Assembly (NCBI GenBank): GCA_020720965.1 | Contig: DYNS01000003.1 | Coordinates: 1 to 33,378 of the forward strand | Direction of reading: 5' to 3' | DNA length: 33,378 nucleotides | From: Anaerolinea sp. | GTDB taxonomy: Bacteria > Chloroflexota > Anaerolineae > Anaerolineales > Villigracilaceae | Shown: in pieces, positions 1-8,246 of the stretch | How positions within the stretch are numbered: the first letter of the stretch is position 1 | Layout: the number at the start of each line of letters is the position of its first letter | The notes under the pieces: model-generated | What the model saw: only the letters and a program-made list of their open reading frames with translations | What the model was told of the DNA's origin: nothing | The model's database searches: none | Translations under genes and position numbers: made by a program

Positions 1-251
1 AGGGGGAAGAGGGTGCCATCCGCCAGGCGCATTTCGCGCAGGACGCGGTCGTAATCGGCTTTGCCCATAAACGTCTTTAAAGGCGAAAAACCGCCGGTTG
101 CCAGCAGTTCCAGGTCACACAAGGCGCGCATGGAAATTTTGATGGAGGGTAGTTTTGCGGCACGTTCCATCAGCGCGGCGCGTTCTTCCGGCGCGGCAAG
201 CAGGTTCACCAGCGTACCGCCATACGGAGCGATTAAATTGGCTTTAGACAT
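1..251 (-). CDS. sat: Sulfate adenylyltransferase (ATP sulfurylase), N-terminal part; runs off the window
   Basis: The first 83 codons are visible. The start ATG at 251-249 is preceded by an AGGAG about 12 nt upstream. The N-terminus reads [16 protein letters not shown], and further in are [17 protein letters not shown] and the [10 protein letters not shown] stretch, all typical of the N-terminal PUA-like domain of bacterial ATP sulfurylases. The family makes adenosine 5'-phosphosulfate from sulfate and ATP in the cytosol, as the first step of sulfate assimilation or in dissimilatory sulfur metabolism. The catalytic domain (HxGH-like motif) lies outside the window, so I cannot tell whether this copy is fused to APS kinase. 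It agrees with the cysteine-synthesis operon 10 kb away, which needs reduced sulfur. The family is secure; the physiological direction is open. Confidence 0.85.
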   Translation of the reverse strand, partial: MSKANLIAPYGGTLVNLLAAPEERAALMERAAKLPSIKISMRALCDLELLATGGFSPLKTFMGKADYDRVLREMRLADGTLFP

Positions 252-296
252 GAAAAAAGGTTCTCCTAACGTATATTCAGTTGTTGAATTTTGGCA

Positions 297-302
297 ATTA
301 TA
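297..302 (-). promoter_or_regulatory. Possible -10 box (TATAAT) for sat
   Basis: A perfect TATAAT on the minus strand lies 45 nt upstream of the sat start, between sat and the end of the helicase gene. I see no convincing -35 hexamer at 16-18 nt, so this is a weak call. Confidence 0.35.
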
Positions 303-326
303 GCAGGGTTTGGCAAATGCGGCAGG

Positions 327-2537
327 CTAGGCTGGCTTCAGCGCTTCCAGCGGCAGGCAGGGCTTGGCGCCTCCTTGTCTCCCGGTGTTCCAGGTAAAAA
401 CCAAATCCCGGCGGGCGCGGGTAATGCCCACAAACAACAGGCGCAGCCTCTCGCGCACATACTCCTCCCTTGCGGTGAGGGTTGCCTTGCCTTCTTCGTA
501 CCAATCAAACTCCGTGCCGCGCACTGCCGCCCTCAATTGAGCCAGCGCCTCCGCCTCCAGGTTAAGCGAGTCGCGCACAAACCATTTCTCCCCAATGTAA
601 TTATCTTCTGCCTGTAAAGACGGAAAATCGTAATTATTCATCGAAGTCAGGTACACCCGGTCCCACTCCAAGCCTTTTGCCTTGTGCATGGTCGCCACAA
701 CCACCCTGCCGCGATGCCGCTCCGGGTCGAACCCGGAATCATCGCTGGAAAAGCCCAAAAAGCGGCGCTCATTTCGGGCAATTACGCTTAATTCAGCGGC
801 CAACTCTGGCAGCCGCCAATAGGAATGCGCCTCCGCCGCCTGTCTCAGCGCCAACGCCAATTTGTGCGCCAACGCCAGTTCTGCCGGCTCGGTAAATAAA
901 TCCTGCGCCAGGGTCAGGGTCATTTGGTCGATGGGAAGGAGGACGCTTGCCTGCCAGCGGCGGATGACCTCCGCGAAGGCATTCAACTCTGCCCGGAGAT
1001 TCTCCTCCTCTTCCCCGCTCAAGCCTGGGGGCAGAACAAAAGGCATCTCCTCCTCTGGAAAAAGATACGCCTCCACCCGGCGGATTCGCCGCAACACCGA
1101 AGCCACCGAATCCGAAAAACCTTGCAAACTCTCTTCCTCCCGCCAAGCGCGCCGCCAAACCTGGTAGGCTTTTGCCAGTTTGGCAGCCGAGCCAGGGTCG
1201 GAGAGATAGGTAAAGACATTGGCAATTGCCCCGGCAGTCATGCGGGTGGAATTGCTGCTGCTCATCAACTCCACATAATCCACCTTGTGCCTCTTAAGCG
1301 CCTCCACCATCTCTGCCCCGCGACCATTGCGCGGCACAAGGATAGCCACCGTCCAATCGGCATGGGTTGGCAGCCAATTCTCCAAAGAGCGGGCAATTGC
1401 TTCGGCTTCCTCTTCTGGTTTGTACTTTCTGCTCGCAAACTGCACCGCCGCAGGGTCGGCAGGCGGGTTCGGCTGCGGGTCATCCGCCTCTGCCGGGTGA
1501 ATATACGGCAATCCCAACGCGCTCCGACAAGCCTCCGCCGGGTGTTCGTTCCTTGTCCACTCTATCAGCCGGTTTGCCAGGTCTATAATCGCGGGCTGCG
1601 ACCTGCCAGAGACGGGCAATTCCCTCTTCCAGTCGGCTTCGTGGGCAATAAAATCGCGCAGCAGGCGCGGGTTGGCGGTGGTGAACGTCTCAAAAATTGC
1701 CTGGTTGGGGTCGCCCACCCGTACCCAATTGCCCTCCCCGGCTAAAAGGCGCAAAATCGCCTCCTGAATCTGAGAAGAATCCTGGGCTTCATCCTCCAGC
1801 ACATAGGGAAACCGATACCGCAGGCGGGCGAGATACTCCGGGTCGCTTTCCAGCACCCGATACGCCAGCCGAATCAGGTCGTCAAAATCCACTGCGCCCC
1901 GGTACGCCAACGCCCGTTGATAATCGGCATACACCGCCCAGCCCATCTCCGCCAGCGGCAAAGGCGGCGAGGCATCCAACCTGGCACGCAAAGCGTCTGG
2001 CGTAAGGCGTTCATCCTTGGCAGAGCGGATGAAGGCAGTGCAAAGCGATTCGAGCGCCTCTTGCAAACCCCGTCTCCCCTTCTGACGGTTAAAATCCTGC
2101 CCGTCCGGCTTCAGGTACGCCCCAATTTCATCCTCGTGGTTTGCCAGCCACGCCTTCACCGCATCTTTGCGAATCAACTCGGCTTCGCGTTCATCCACAA
2201 TGCTAAAGCGCTCCTCCAACCCTGCCAGGGCGGGTTTCTCCCGCACAATATCGTGCGCCAGCCCGTGCAAAGTCCGCACCCGGTAGCCGAGATGCGGCAA
2301 AAGCCCATGCTTCTCCACCATCCTGCCGATACGGGCTGCAAAATTATCCACCGCAGAATGAACCAGGGTGACGATAAGCACCTCCTGGTCAGAGGCTAAT
2401 GCCCCGCTCCGGATGATTTGAGCGGCGAGGGCGCTAAGGGTGAAGGTTTTGCCAGAACCGGGCACAGCCGCAATCCCCATTTTTCCACTGCGATAACGTA
2501 AAACTTCAATTTGAGAAGGTCTAAGGGTAAAATCCAT
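327..2537 (-). CDS. UvrD/Rep-family (superfamily 1A) DNA helicase
   Basis: A 736-residue ATP-dependent 3'-5' DNA helicase of the UvrD/PcrA/Rep type. Visible motifs are: Walker A AAVPGSGKT near residues 23-31; motif II LEDEAQDSS; motif III VRVGDPNQAIF; motif V-like VVVATMHKAKGLEWDRVYL; and motif VI LLFVGITRARRDL near the C-terminus. The longer frame opens at 2594, but the helicase domain proper begins at MDFTLRPSQIEVLRYR. I therefore place the start at the ATG at 2537, although no clear Shine-Dalgarno sequence precedes it. The protein ends soon after motif VI, so there is little C-terminal extension. Such helicases act in repair or replication restart. It is divergent from rpsA. Paralogue identity (UvrD versus PcrA or another) cannot be settled from motifs alone. 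Confidence 0.9.
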   Translation of the reverse strand: MDFTLRPSQIEVLRYRSGKMGIAAVPGSGKTFTLSALAAQIIRSGALASDQEVLIVTLVHSAVDNFAARIGRMVEKHGLLPHLGYRVRTLHGLAHDIVREKPALAGLEERFSIVDEREAELIRKDAVKAWLANHEDEIGAYLKPDGQDFNRQKGRRGLQEALESLCTAFIRSAKDERLTPDALRARLDASPPLPLAEMGWAVYADYQRALAYRGAVDFDDLIRLAYRVLESDPEYLARLRYRFPYVLEDEAQDSSQIQEAILRLLAGEGNWVRVGDPNQAIFETFTTANPRLLRDFIAHEADWKRELPVSGRSQPAIIDLANRLIEWTRNEHPAEACRSALGLPYIHPAEADDPQPNPPADPAAVQFASRKYKPEEEAEAIARSLENWLPTHADWTVAILVPRNGRGAEMVEALKRHKVDYVELMSSSNSTRMTAGAIANVFTYLSDPGSAAKLAKAYQVWRRAWREEESLQGFSDSVASVLRRIRRVEAYLFPEEEMPFVLPPGLSGEEEENLRAELNAFAEVIRRWQASVLLPIDQMTLTLAQDLFTEPAELALAHKLALALRQAAEAHSYWRLPELAAELSVIARNERRFLGFSSDDSGFDPERHRGRVVVATMHKAKGLEWDRVYLTSMNNYDFPSLQAEDNYIGEKWFVRDSLNLEAEALAQLRAAVRGTEFDWYEEGKATLTAREEYVRERLRLLFVGITRARRDLVFTWNTGRQGGAKPCLPLEALKPA

Positions 2538-2587
2538 GCAATTCACACTTTTGAGAAAGAGATAACTTTCATTATAGCAAATTGGTA

Positions 2588-2616
2588 TTGTCAAGTTCTC
2601 TTTTCGCCTTTATAAT
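2588..2616 (+). promoter_or_regulatory. Sigma-A type promoter of rpsA
   Basis: TTGTCA (2588-2593), a 17-nt spacer and a perfect TATAAT (2611-2616) lie 33 nt upstream of the rpsA ATG. A transcript would start near 2623. The -35 shares its bases with a minus-strand TTGACA facing the helicase gene. Confidence 0.8.
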
Positions 2617-2649
2617 CGTCTAATATCTTTGTACTGGAGCAATCAAGTT

Positions 2650-3861
2650 ATGATGGAACAGAATAACGCCCTTGAAGGGCAGGGGGGCCGCGAGGACCAA
2701 ACCCAACAGGAAAATAACGAAACAATGGAAAGCCTCATGCAGTCGGAACAAGCCGGGCTGGAGTTTCCCAGCCAGGGCGAGATTCGCCAGGGTGTCATCG
2801 CCAGTGTTTCGCCGTCTCAGATTTTGGTCAGCGTTGGCGCCAAGTCTGAAGGTGTCATCATGGGTCGGGAGTTGGACCAAATCCCCGCCTCAGAACGTGA
2901 TGCCTTTGAAGTCGGTCAACCGATTTCTGTTTTCGTTCTCAACCCGGAAGACCAAAACGGCAACATCGTTCTGTCTTACAACCGCGCCCGCGAAGCAATG
3001 GGCTGGGAAGTTGTGGAACAGATGAAGACCACCAACGAAACCTTTGAAGGCAAGATTGAAGGTTATAACAAAGGCGGTCTTATCGTTTTGGTTCATGGTC
3101 TGCGCGGTTTCATTCCTTCCTCGCAAATTAGCCTGATGCGCCGCAACCTGGTGCAGGGAGATACGCCCGACCGCTGGGCGAAGATGATGGGAGAAGCCAT
3201 TAGCGTGCGGATTATTGAAGTGGACCGTGAACGCCGCCGCTTAATCCTCTCTGAACGCGCCGCCAATCCCGAAACCCGTCAGTCTCTCAAAGAGCGCGTG
3301 ATTGACGAATTGCAGGAAGGGCAGGTTTACACCGGGCGCGTTACCTCCGTGGCAGACTTTGGCGTGTTCGTCAATGTCAACGGGGCGGATGGCTTGGTTC
3401 ACCTCTCCGAACTTTCCTGGGACCGGGTTCAGCACCCCAGCGAACTGTTTGAAGTAGGTCAGGAAGTGAAAGTAAAAGTTATCAGCGTGGATAAGGACAA
3501 GAAACGCATTGGTCTTTCCGTCCGCGCTTTGCAGGGCGACCCCTGGCAGCAGAAGGTGGAAAGCTTCAAGGTTGGTCAATTGGTGGAAGGAACTATCACC
3601 CGCCTGACCAAATTTGGCGCTTTTGCCCGGCTGGAAGGAGACGTGGAAGGTCTTATTCACATCTCCGAACTGAGCGAGAACCGCATCAATCACCCCAAAG
3701 AAGCAGTGAAAGAGGGCGACATGCTCACCTTGCGGGTCATCCGCATCGACTCGGACCAGCGCCGCATCGGTCTTAGCCTGCGGAAGGTGGACTCGGGAGC
3801 CTTTGCCGACCAGGACATGAAAGCGCTTGCGGCAGAACTCACCCAGGAAGACCAGGAATAA
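2650..3861 (+). CDS. rpsA: 30S ribosomal protein S1 (four S1 domains)
   Basis: A 403-residue RNA-binding protein with four OB-fold S1 domains at roughly residues 43-112, 131-202, 223-292 and 308-379. The last two are the most canonical (VADFGVFVNVNGADGLVHLSELS and LTKFGAFARLEGDVEGLIH-type cores, given here in part). S1 binds mRNA on the 30S subunit and helps start translation. Four domains are fewer than the six of Escherichia coli, as is usual outside Proteobacteria. The start is taken at the ATG at 2650 because GGAG (2636-2639) lies 10 nt upstream; an upstream in-frame TTG at 2629 has no such support. The first ~40 residues are Gln/Glu/Asn-rich and probably disordered. Its own promoter and terminator make it a single-gene unit. 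Confidence 0.93.
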   Translation: MMEQNNALEGQGGREDQTQQENNETMESLMQSEQAGLEFPSQGEIRQGVIASVSPSQILVSVGAKSEGVIMGRELDQIPASERDAFEVGQPISVFVLNPEDQNGNIVLSYNRAREAMGWEVVEQMKTTNETFEGKIEGYNKGGLIVLVHGLRGFIPSSQISLMRRNLVQGDTPDRWAKMMGEAISVRIIEVDRERRRLILSERAANPETRQSLKERVIDELQEGQVYTGRVTSVADFGVFVNVNGADGLVHLSELSWDRVQHPSELFEVGQEVKVKVISVDKDKKRIGLSVRALQGDPWQQKVESFKVGQLVEGTITRLTKFGAFARLEGDVEGLIHISELSENRINHPKEAVKEGDMLTLRVIRIDSDQRRIGLSLRKVDSGAFADQDMKALAAELTQEDQE

Positions 3862-3873
3862 ATTGCCAGAAGG

Positions 3874-3905
3874 AGAGCGCACCGCAAGGTGCGCTCTTTT
3901 CTTTT
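3874..3905 (+). terminator. Rho-independent terminator after rpsA
   Basis: A perfect 10-bp stem (AGAGCGCACC, loop GCAA, GGTGCGCTCT) is followed by a T-rich tail, 12 nt after the rpsA stop. Confidence 0.92.
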
Positions 3906-3928
3906 GCCCTCTTTTTTGTCTCTATTCT

Positions 3929-5005
3929 ATGACTCTTAACCTCCCCCTCCTTGTAGACGCTCATCAAGACCTTGCTTGGAATATGCTCAGTTTTGGGCGA
4001 GATTACACCCGCCCGGTGCAGGAAACCCGCCTGCGCGAGAAAGATACTTTTGTTGTGCCGAACAACGGCGACACGGTTCTAAGCTGGCAGGAATATCAAC
4101 GCGGGCGGGTTGCCTTGGTGTTTGCCACCCTATTCGCTGCGCCCTGGCGCACCCGCGCCGGGGATTGGGACAGCCAGGTGTACAAGACTCCCCAAGAGGC
4201 GCACCGCCTGTACCACGCCCAGTTGGATGCCTACGAGCGGTTGTTTGATGAACACCCGGAGAAATTTACCCCGGTTCGCTCTGCTGCTGAACTGAATCGC
4301 CTGCTTTCGGAAGGCTCCTCCGCTACCGGTTTGCTGACTTTGATGGAAGGCGCGGATGCCGTGCTGAATCCACGTGAGTTGGAGGAATGGTGGCAGCGCG
4401 GGGTGAGGGTGATTGGTCCAGCCTGGGTTGGCACTCGTTATAGCGGCGGCACGCGCGAGCCGGGTTCTCTTACAGCGGAGGGACGGGTTCTTTTGCAGAG
4501 TATGGCAGAGCGCGGATTTTTGCTGGATTTGAGTCACATGGCTTGGGAAGCCGCCCTGGAAGCCCTCGACCGCTATGAGGGGGCTTTGCTTGCCAGCCAT
4601 TCCAACCCGTTAAAGATGGTAAAAAACGGTACCAGTAACCGTTTTTTGACGGATGAAATTATAGACGGGATTGTGGCGAGGGATGGGGTTATTGGGATTG
4701 TTCCGTTTAACCGGTTTTTGAATCAGAACTGGCAAAATGAGAACCCCCGCACCGATTGCCCGCTGGAGATGGTGGCGGCGCACCTGGATTATATTTGTCA
4801 GCGTGCCGGGGATGCCCGCCATGTGGGCTTTGGCACGGATTTTGACGGCGGTTTTGGCTTGCAGCACATCCCCGCCGGGTTGGATACGATTGCAGATTTG
4901 CATCTGCTAATTCCCATTTTGCAAGGCTACGGCTATTCCGCCGCCGATATTGACTTGATTTTTGGCGGCAACTGGCTTTCCTTGCTGAGAAAGGCGCTGC
5001 CCTGA
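3929..5005 (+). CDS. Membrane-dipeptidase-like hydrolase (peptidase family M19)
   Basis: A 358-residue binuclear zinc amidohydrolase-fold protein. The N-terminal metal motif is VDAHQDLAWN (His-x-Asp). Later come DLSHMAWEAALEAL and ASHSNP (metal His residues) and GFGTDFDGGFG, the M19 Asp-containing motif. Family members cleave dipeptides, including D-amino-acid ones; the bacterial physiological substrate is usually unknown. The frame is open from 3827, but the ATG at 3929 sits immediately before the VDAH motif and after the rpsA terminator, so it is the sensible start, even though no clear ribosome-binding site is visible. There is no signal peptide, so it is probably cytosolic. Its stop overlaps the next start (TGATG), suggesting coupling to the small membrane protein downstream. 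Confidence 0.88.
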   Translation: MTLNLPLLVDAHQDLAWNMLSFGRDYTRPVQETRLREKDTFVVPNNGDTVLSWQEYQRGRVALVFATLFAAPWRTRAGDWDSQVYKTPQEAHRLYHAQLDAYERLFDEHPEKFTPVRSAAELNRLLSEGSSATGLLTLMEGADAVLNPRELEEWWQRGVRVIGPAWVGTRYSGGTREPGSLTAEGRVLLQSMAERGFLLDLSHMAWEAALEALDRYEGALLASHSNPLKMVKNGTSNRFLTDEIIDGIVARDGVIGIVPFNRFLNQNWQNENPRTDCPLEMVAAHLDYICQRAGDARHVGFGTDFDGGFGLQHIPAGLDTIADLHLLIPILQGYGYSAADIDLIFGGNWLSLLRKALP

Positions 5006-5478
5006 TGGATGAAGAAACGAATCTACCCGAGGAAGCGAACCCTGTAGTGAGGGCGCTTGCCAAAGACCGGGTCATTTTTGGTTTGGCGGTGGCAATTTTG
5101 GGGGTGTTGGTCTTTTTGGTGGGCGCGAAGCCGGGTTGGTTTGGCTTGCGGCACAACGAGTCGGTTGGTTTTGTTCAGATTACAGTTTTTTTGGTGGGGC
5201 TGGCGTTCTTGTGCCTGGGTGGATACATTAGCCTGGCGGCTTTGTGGAATGGCGAAGAGAAGAGCATCGCCGCCGATATTGGCTTGCGCCTGATTGGGAC
5301 GGGCTATGTCATTGCCGTTTTTACCGGCATGGCAGATATTTTTGGCATGAGCGTGATTGATACGCCCAATGTGCCTTTTTTTGGTCCCTGGCAGGCGGCG
5401 GGGGTGCAGGTGGGCATGGCGGTGATTGCGTTGGGGATGTTTTTACTCGTTCCCCAAAAATGGTTTTCGCGCAGGTAG
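5005..5478 (+). CDS. Small membrane protein of unknown function (four predicted helices)
   Basis: A 157-residue protein with four hydrophobic stretches near residues 23-43, 54-78, 91-112 and 131-150, and a short acidic N-terminus (MDEETNLPEEANP). I do not recognise a family or catalytic motif. The start ATG overlaps the stop of the M19 dipeptidase by 1 nt (TGATG), so the two are probably translated together. The second half contains a GMADIFGMSVIDTPNVPFFG loop, likely exposed between helices 3 and 4. It could be an accessory membrane protein, but nothing in the sequence says for what. Confidence 0.75.
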   Translation: MDEETNLPEEANPVVRALAKDRVIFGLAVAILGVLVFLVGAKPGWFGLRHNESVGFVQITVFLVGLAFLCLGGYISLAALWNGEEKSIAADIGLRLIGTGYVIAVFTGMADIFGMSVIDTPNVPFFGPWQAAGVQVGMAVIALGMFLLVPQKWFSRR

Positions 5479-5487
5479 GCTGGTCTC

Positions 5488-5516
5488 TTGCGCCTTTTGA
5501 GGGGGCATCTTAGAAT
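5488..5516 (+). promoter_or_regulatory. Promoter of aspA, giving an apparently leaderless mRNA
   Basis: TTGCGC (5488-5493), a 17-nt spacer and TAGAAT (5511-5516) end only 6 nt before the aspA ATG at 5523. Transcription would begin at or next to the start codon. No strong Shine-Dalgarno sequence is evident. Confidence 0.55.
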
Positions 5517-5522
5517 CGGGGA

Positions 5523-6938
5523 ATGAACCCTTCCCCTACCTTCCGTATCGAACATGACCTGCTCGGCGAGCGGCAAGTGCCACAAGAAGCGTGGTATGGC
5601 ATTCACACCTTGCGCGCTCTGGAAAATTTCCCCATCACCGGTTCTCCCATTGGGCGGTATCGCAGCCTGGTGCGGGCGTTGGCGCTGGTAAAGCAAGCCT
5701 GTGCCAACGCCAATTTGGAACTGGGTCAGTTGGGCAAAGACCACGCCGACGCCATTTTGCACGCCTGCCGTTTTGTGGCAGACGGCGAGTATGACTCTCA
5801 GTTTGTGGTGGATGTCATTCAGGGCGGCGCTGGTACATCGACCAATATGAACGCCAATGAGGTGATTGCCAACCTGGGGCTTGTGTTTATGGGGCACGAG
5901 CGCGGCGAGTATCGCTACCTGCACCCGTTGGAGCATGTCAACATGAGCCAAAGCACCAACGATGTCTACCCCACTGCCCTAAAACTTGCTCTGCACCTGG
6001 AACTGCAAAAATTAGACGCGGCGATGGGTGTGCTGCGCGACTCTTTTGACAAAAAAGCCCAGGAGTTTGCTCACCTGCTGAAGATGGGGCGCACCCAACT
6101 ACAAGACGCTGTGCCAATGACCCTGGGGCAGGAATTTAGCACCTACGCCGTAATGCTGGACGAAGACCGCCAACGCCTGAGAGAAGCCGCCCTGCTCATT
6201 CAGGAAATTAACCTGGGCGCAACTGCCATCGGAACCGGGATTAACGCCCCGCCTCAATACGCCGCCCTTGCCTGCCAACGCCTAGTGGATTTAACCGGCA
6301 TCCCCTTTGTCACCGCCGGAAACCTGGTGGAAGCCACCCAGGACGCAGGCGCTTTTGTGCAGCTTTCCGGGGTGCTAAAACGGGTTGCTGTCAAACTTTC
6401 CAAAACCTGCAACGACCTGCGCCTGCTCTCCTCCGGTCCCCGCGCCGGGCTGGGGGAGATTAACCTGCCCGCCGTGCAAGCCGGTTCCTCCATTATGCCG
6501 GGCAAGGTCAATCCTGTCATCCCGGAAGTGGTGAACCAGATTGCCTTTGAAGTCATTGGCAACGATGTCACCGTCTCTTTTGCGGCGGAGGCGGGGCAGT
6601 TGCAGTTAAACGCCTTCGAGCCGGTCATTGGGTACAACCTGCTCAATAGCATTATCTATCTGCGGCAGGGCTGCCTTACCCTGGCAGATAAATGCGTGTG
6701 TGGCATTACCGCCAACACCCAAAGGCTTAACGATATTGTGGAAAATTCGATTGGGATTGCCACCGCCCTCAATCCTTACATCGGCTACGAGAACGCCACC
6801 CGCGTAGCCAAAGAAGCCTATCAAACCGGCAAAAGCGTGCGGGAGATTGTTCTACACCTGGGTTTGCTCTCCGCTCAGGAATTGGAGGAGATTTTGCAGC
6901 CCCAGGCGCTGATTCAGCCCCGCGCCCCCCACCGTTAA
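5523..6938 (+). CDS. aspA: Aspartate ammonia-lyase (aspartase)
   Basis: A 471-residue fumarase/aspartase superfamily enzyme that interconverts L-aspartate with fumarate and ammonia in the cytosol. The N-terminus FRIEHDLLGERQVP...AWYGIHTLRA is diagnostic for AspA rather than FumC. Other hallmarks are GGAGTSTNMNANEVIANL, SQSTNDVYPTA, the catalytic-loop signature GSSIMPGKVNPVIPEVV, and a C-terminal domain with ENSIGIATALNPYIGYE. The length matches the family (about 470). The start is fixed by conservation and by a -10 box 6 nt upstream. It is followed by its own terminator and faces the OsmC gene. FumC is the nearest alternative but is less likely given the N-terminal signature. Confidence 0.93.
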   Translation: MNPSPTFRIEHDLLGERQVPQEAWYGIHTLRALENFPITGSPIGRYRSLVRALALVKQACANANLELGQLGKDHADAILHACRFVADGEYDSQFVVDVIQGGAGTSTNMNANEVIANLGLVFMGHERGEYRYLHPLEHVNMSQSTNDVYPTALKLALHLELQKLDAAMGVLRDSFDKKAQEFAHLLKMGRTQLQDAVPMTLGQEFSTYAVMLDEDRQRLREAALLIQEINLGATAIGTGINAPPQYAALACQRLVDLTGIPFVTAGNLVEATQDAGAFVQLSGVLKRVAVKLSKTCNDLRLLSSGPRAGLGEINLPAVQAGSSIMPGKVNPVIPEVVNQIAFEVIGNDVTVSFAAEAGQLQLNAFEPVIGYNLLNSIIYLRQGCLTLADKCVCGITANTQRLNDIVENSIGIATALNPYIGYENATRVAKEAYQTGKSVREIVLHLGLLSAQELEEILQPQALIQPRAPHR

Positions 6939-6942
6939 ACGG

Positions 6943-6974
6943 AAACAGGCTCCCACACGGGAGCCTGTTTTTTT
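6943..6974 (+). terminator. Rho-independent terminator after aspA
   Basis: A 12-bp stem, AAACAGGCTCCC (6943-6954) with GGGAGCCTGTTT (6959-6970), has an ACAC loop and runs into a T tract, just after the aspA stop. It could serve the convergent OsmC gene only weakly because its minus-strand tail has just three T. Confidence 0.9.
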
Positions 6975-6983
6975 CATAAGGGG

Positions 6984-7460
6984 CTATTTCTCGGCTTTGG
7001 GTTTCCATTCGCCGCTTATCAGCAGCTCCCGCCCCGATTCTGCTTTGTCCTCGTAAATTTCGTATAACAGTTGCATGGGGAAGACGTTTGCGAGCATTGC
7101 CTGCGCCGGGCAATAGCGCTGTGCCGAGAGTTCTATGGCGCGTAAGACTGCCGCTTCTTGTATGTTTGTGCCGCTAAAGATGTATTTGATGACGGCGCTG
7201 GTGAAGACGTGCGGGTGTTCGTTCTTCTGGTCGGCGTGAACCTGCACCTCAAACGAGGTGATGGCTTGTTGTTTCTTCCGCAAAATGGAGATGACGTCCA
7301 TGGCGGTACAGCCTGCCAGCGAGACTGCCATGAGTTCCAGGGGGCGAAAGCCATCGTTGGCACCGCCCACGCTGGGGTCTGCGCCGAGGGGGACGTTGAA
7401 GCCGGTGTCGGCGCTGCCGGTGAAGGTTAATCCATTGCTCCAGGTAACTTTTGCGTCCAT
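6984..7460 (-). CDS. OsmC/YhfA-family peroxidase-like protein
   Basis: A 158-residue OsmC/Ohr superfamily protein. The two family cysteines are present: LAGCTAMDVI in the central helix and RYCPAQAML toward the C-terminus. FRPLELMAVSLAGCT is typical of the YhfA/OsmC branch. Known members reduce organic or fatty-acid hydroperoxides using the paired cysteines, with dithiol regeneration. A good ribosome-binding site (AAGGAG) lies 6 nt before the ATG. It is the last gene of a minus-strand run with a disulfide oxidoreductase and an ECF sigma/anti-sigma pair, which fits a thiol-stress role. A terminator separates it from the gene before it, so it may have its own promoter. Confidence 0.88.
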   Translation of the reverse strand: MDAKVTWSNGLTFTGSADTGFNVPLGADPSVGGANDGFRPLELMAVSLAGCTAMDVISILRKKQQAITSFEVQVHADQKNEHPHVFTSAVIKYIFSGTNIQEAAVLRAIELSAQRYCPAQAMLANVFPMQLLYEIYEDKAESGRELLISGEWKPKAEK

Positions 7461-7480
7461 TTTTTTCTCCTTAGGGGGAT

Positions 7481-7518
7481 AAAAAATGACGGCTGCCCGG
7501 CATGAGAGCAGCCGTCAT
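7481..7518 (-). terminator. Rho-independent terminator after the disulfide oxidoreductase gene
   Basis: An 11-bp perfect stem (7486-7496 with 7508-7518, ATGACGGCTGC arms) is followed on the minus strand by a run of six T. It sits 12 nt past the stop at 7530. Confidence 0.9.
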
Positions 7519-7529
7519 CGCTTGTTGGT

Positions 7530-8195
7530 TTATTGGAGGGTGCGTTGCAGTTCTGCCAGCAGTTGTTGTTCTGGCACTGCGCCAACGACCCGCCCTTTGG
7601 CGTTGATGACTGTATCCGGTACGCCGCTGATGCTGTATTGGCTGGAAAGGTCGTTAAATTCCATTGCTTCCACGCCTTCGGCGAGAACCATTTGGGGGTT
7701 TTCCATTGCCATCTGGTAGGCGAGGACTACGGCGCGGGGGCAGTAGGGGCAGGTGGGGGTGACGAAGACTTCCAGGTGCAGGGGTTGGTTGATGGATTTT
7801 AGAAATTCGCGGGTGGGGGTTGCCAAACCAGAGTCGCGCCCAGAGACGAGGATGATGCCCTGAATGAGAGTGGTGAACTCATGCCCGGAGGGGATGCCCA
7901 TGTAACGGATGCCGTAGTCGGTCAGTTGGTCGCCTTCTTTAGCGGCGATGACGAGGACGGGGGCTTTTCCTTCCACTTTGTAGTGTTGGGCAAGGTCTGC
8001 TTCGGCGTTTACATCATGCACCGAGAGGCTGAGCAGGCTGGAGAGGGGGGTTACTTCTTCCAGCAGTTGTTGAATTTCGGCGCAGTAGTCGCAGTGTTCC
8101 TGGGTGCTGAAGAAGAGCAGGTGAACGGGGTTTTTGAGTTCGGCAAAGACCTGTTCAATTTGTTGCACAATTTCTTGGGGCAGGAGTTTTTCCAT
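7530..8195 (-). CDS. Protein disulfide oxidoreductase (two glutaredoxin/thioredoxin-fold units)
   Basis: A 221-residue protein made of two tandem thioredoxin-fold halves, each with a CxxC site: CDYC at residues 35-38 and CPYC at 149-152. A cis-Pro segment follows (SGVPDTVINA). This matches the glutaredoxin-like protein disulfide oxidoreductase (PDO) family known from thermophilic archaea and bacteria, which form, reduce or shuffle cytosolic disulfides. There is no signal peptide. AAAGGA lies upstream of the ATG. It lies downstream of an ECF sigma factor, an RsrA-like anti-sigma factor and a zinc-ribbon gene on the same strand, so it is a plausible regulon member. The gene ends in its own terminator. 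Confidence 0.88.
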   Translation of the reverse strand: MEKLLPQEIVQQIEQVFAELKNPVHLLFFSTQEHCDYCAEIQQLLEEVTPLSSLLSLSVHDVNAEADLAQHYKVEGKAPVLVIAAKEGDQLTDYGIRYMGIPSGHEFTTLIQGIILVSGRDSGLATPTREFLKSINQPLHLEVFVTPTCPYCPRAVVLAYQMAMENPQMVLAEGVEAMEFNDLSSQYSISGVPDTVINAKGRVVGAVPEQQLLAELQRTLQ

Positions 8196-8246
8196 TTTTC
8201 GTTTTTTCCTTTGGTGTGTTTGCCCGCACGGGGCTTGGGGCGCTCA

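Noticed and set aside
327-2500. Long plus-strand frames opposite the helicase gene (for example 924-1745)
   Set aside because: They are shadows of a GC-rich coding strand; no conserved motifs or ribosome-binding sites, while the minus-strand frame has all helicase motifs.
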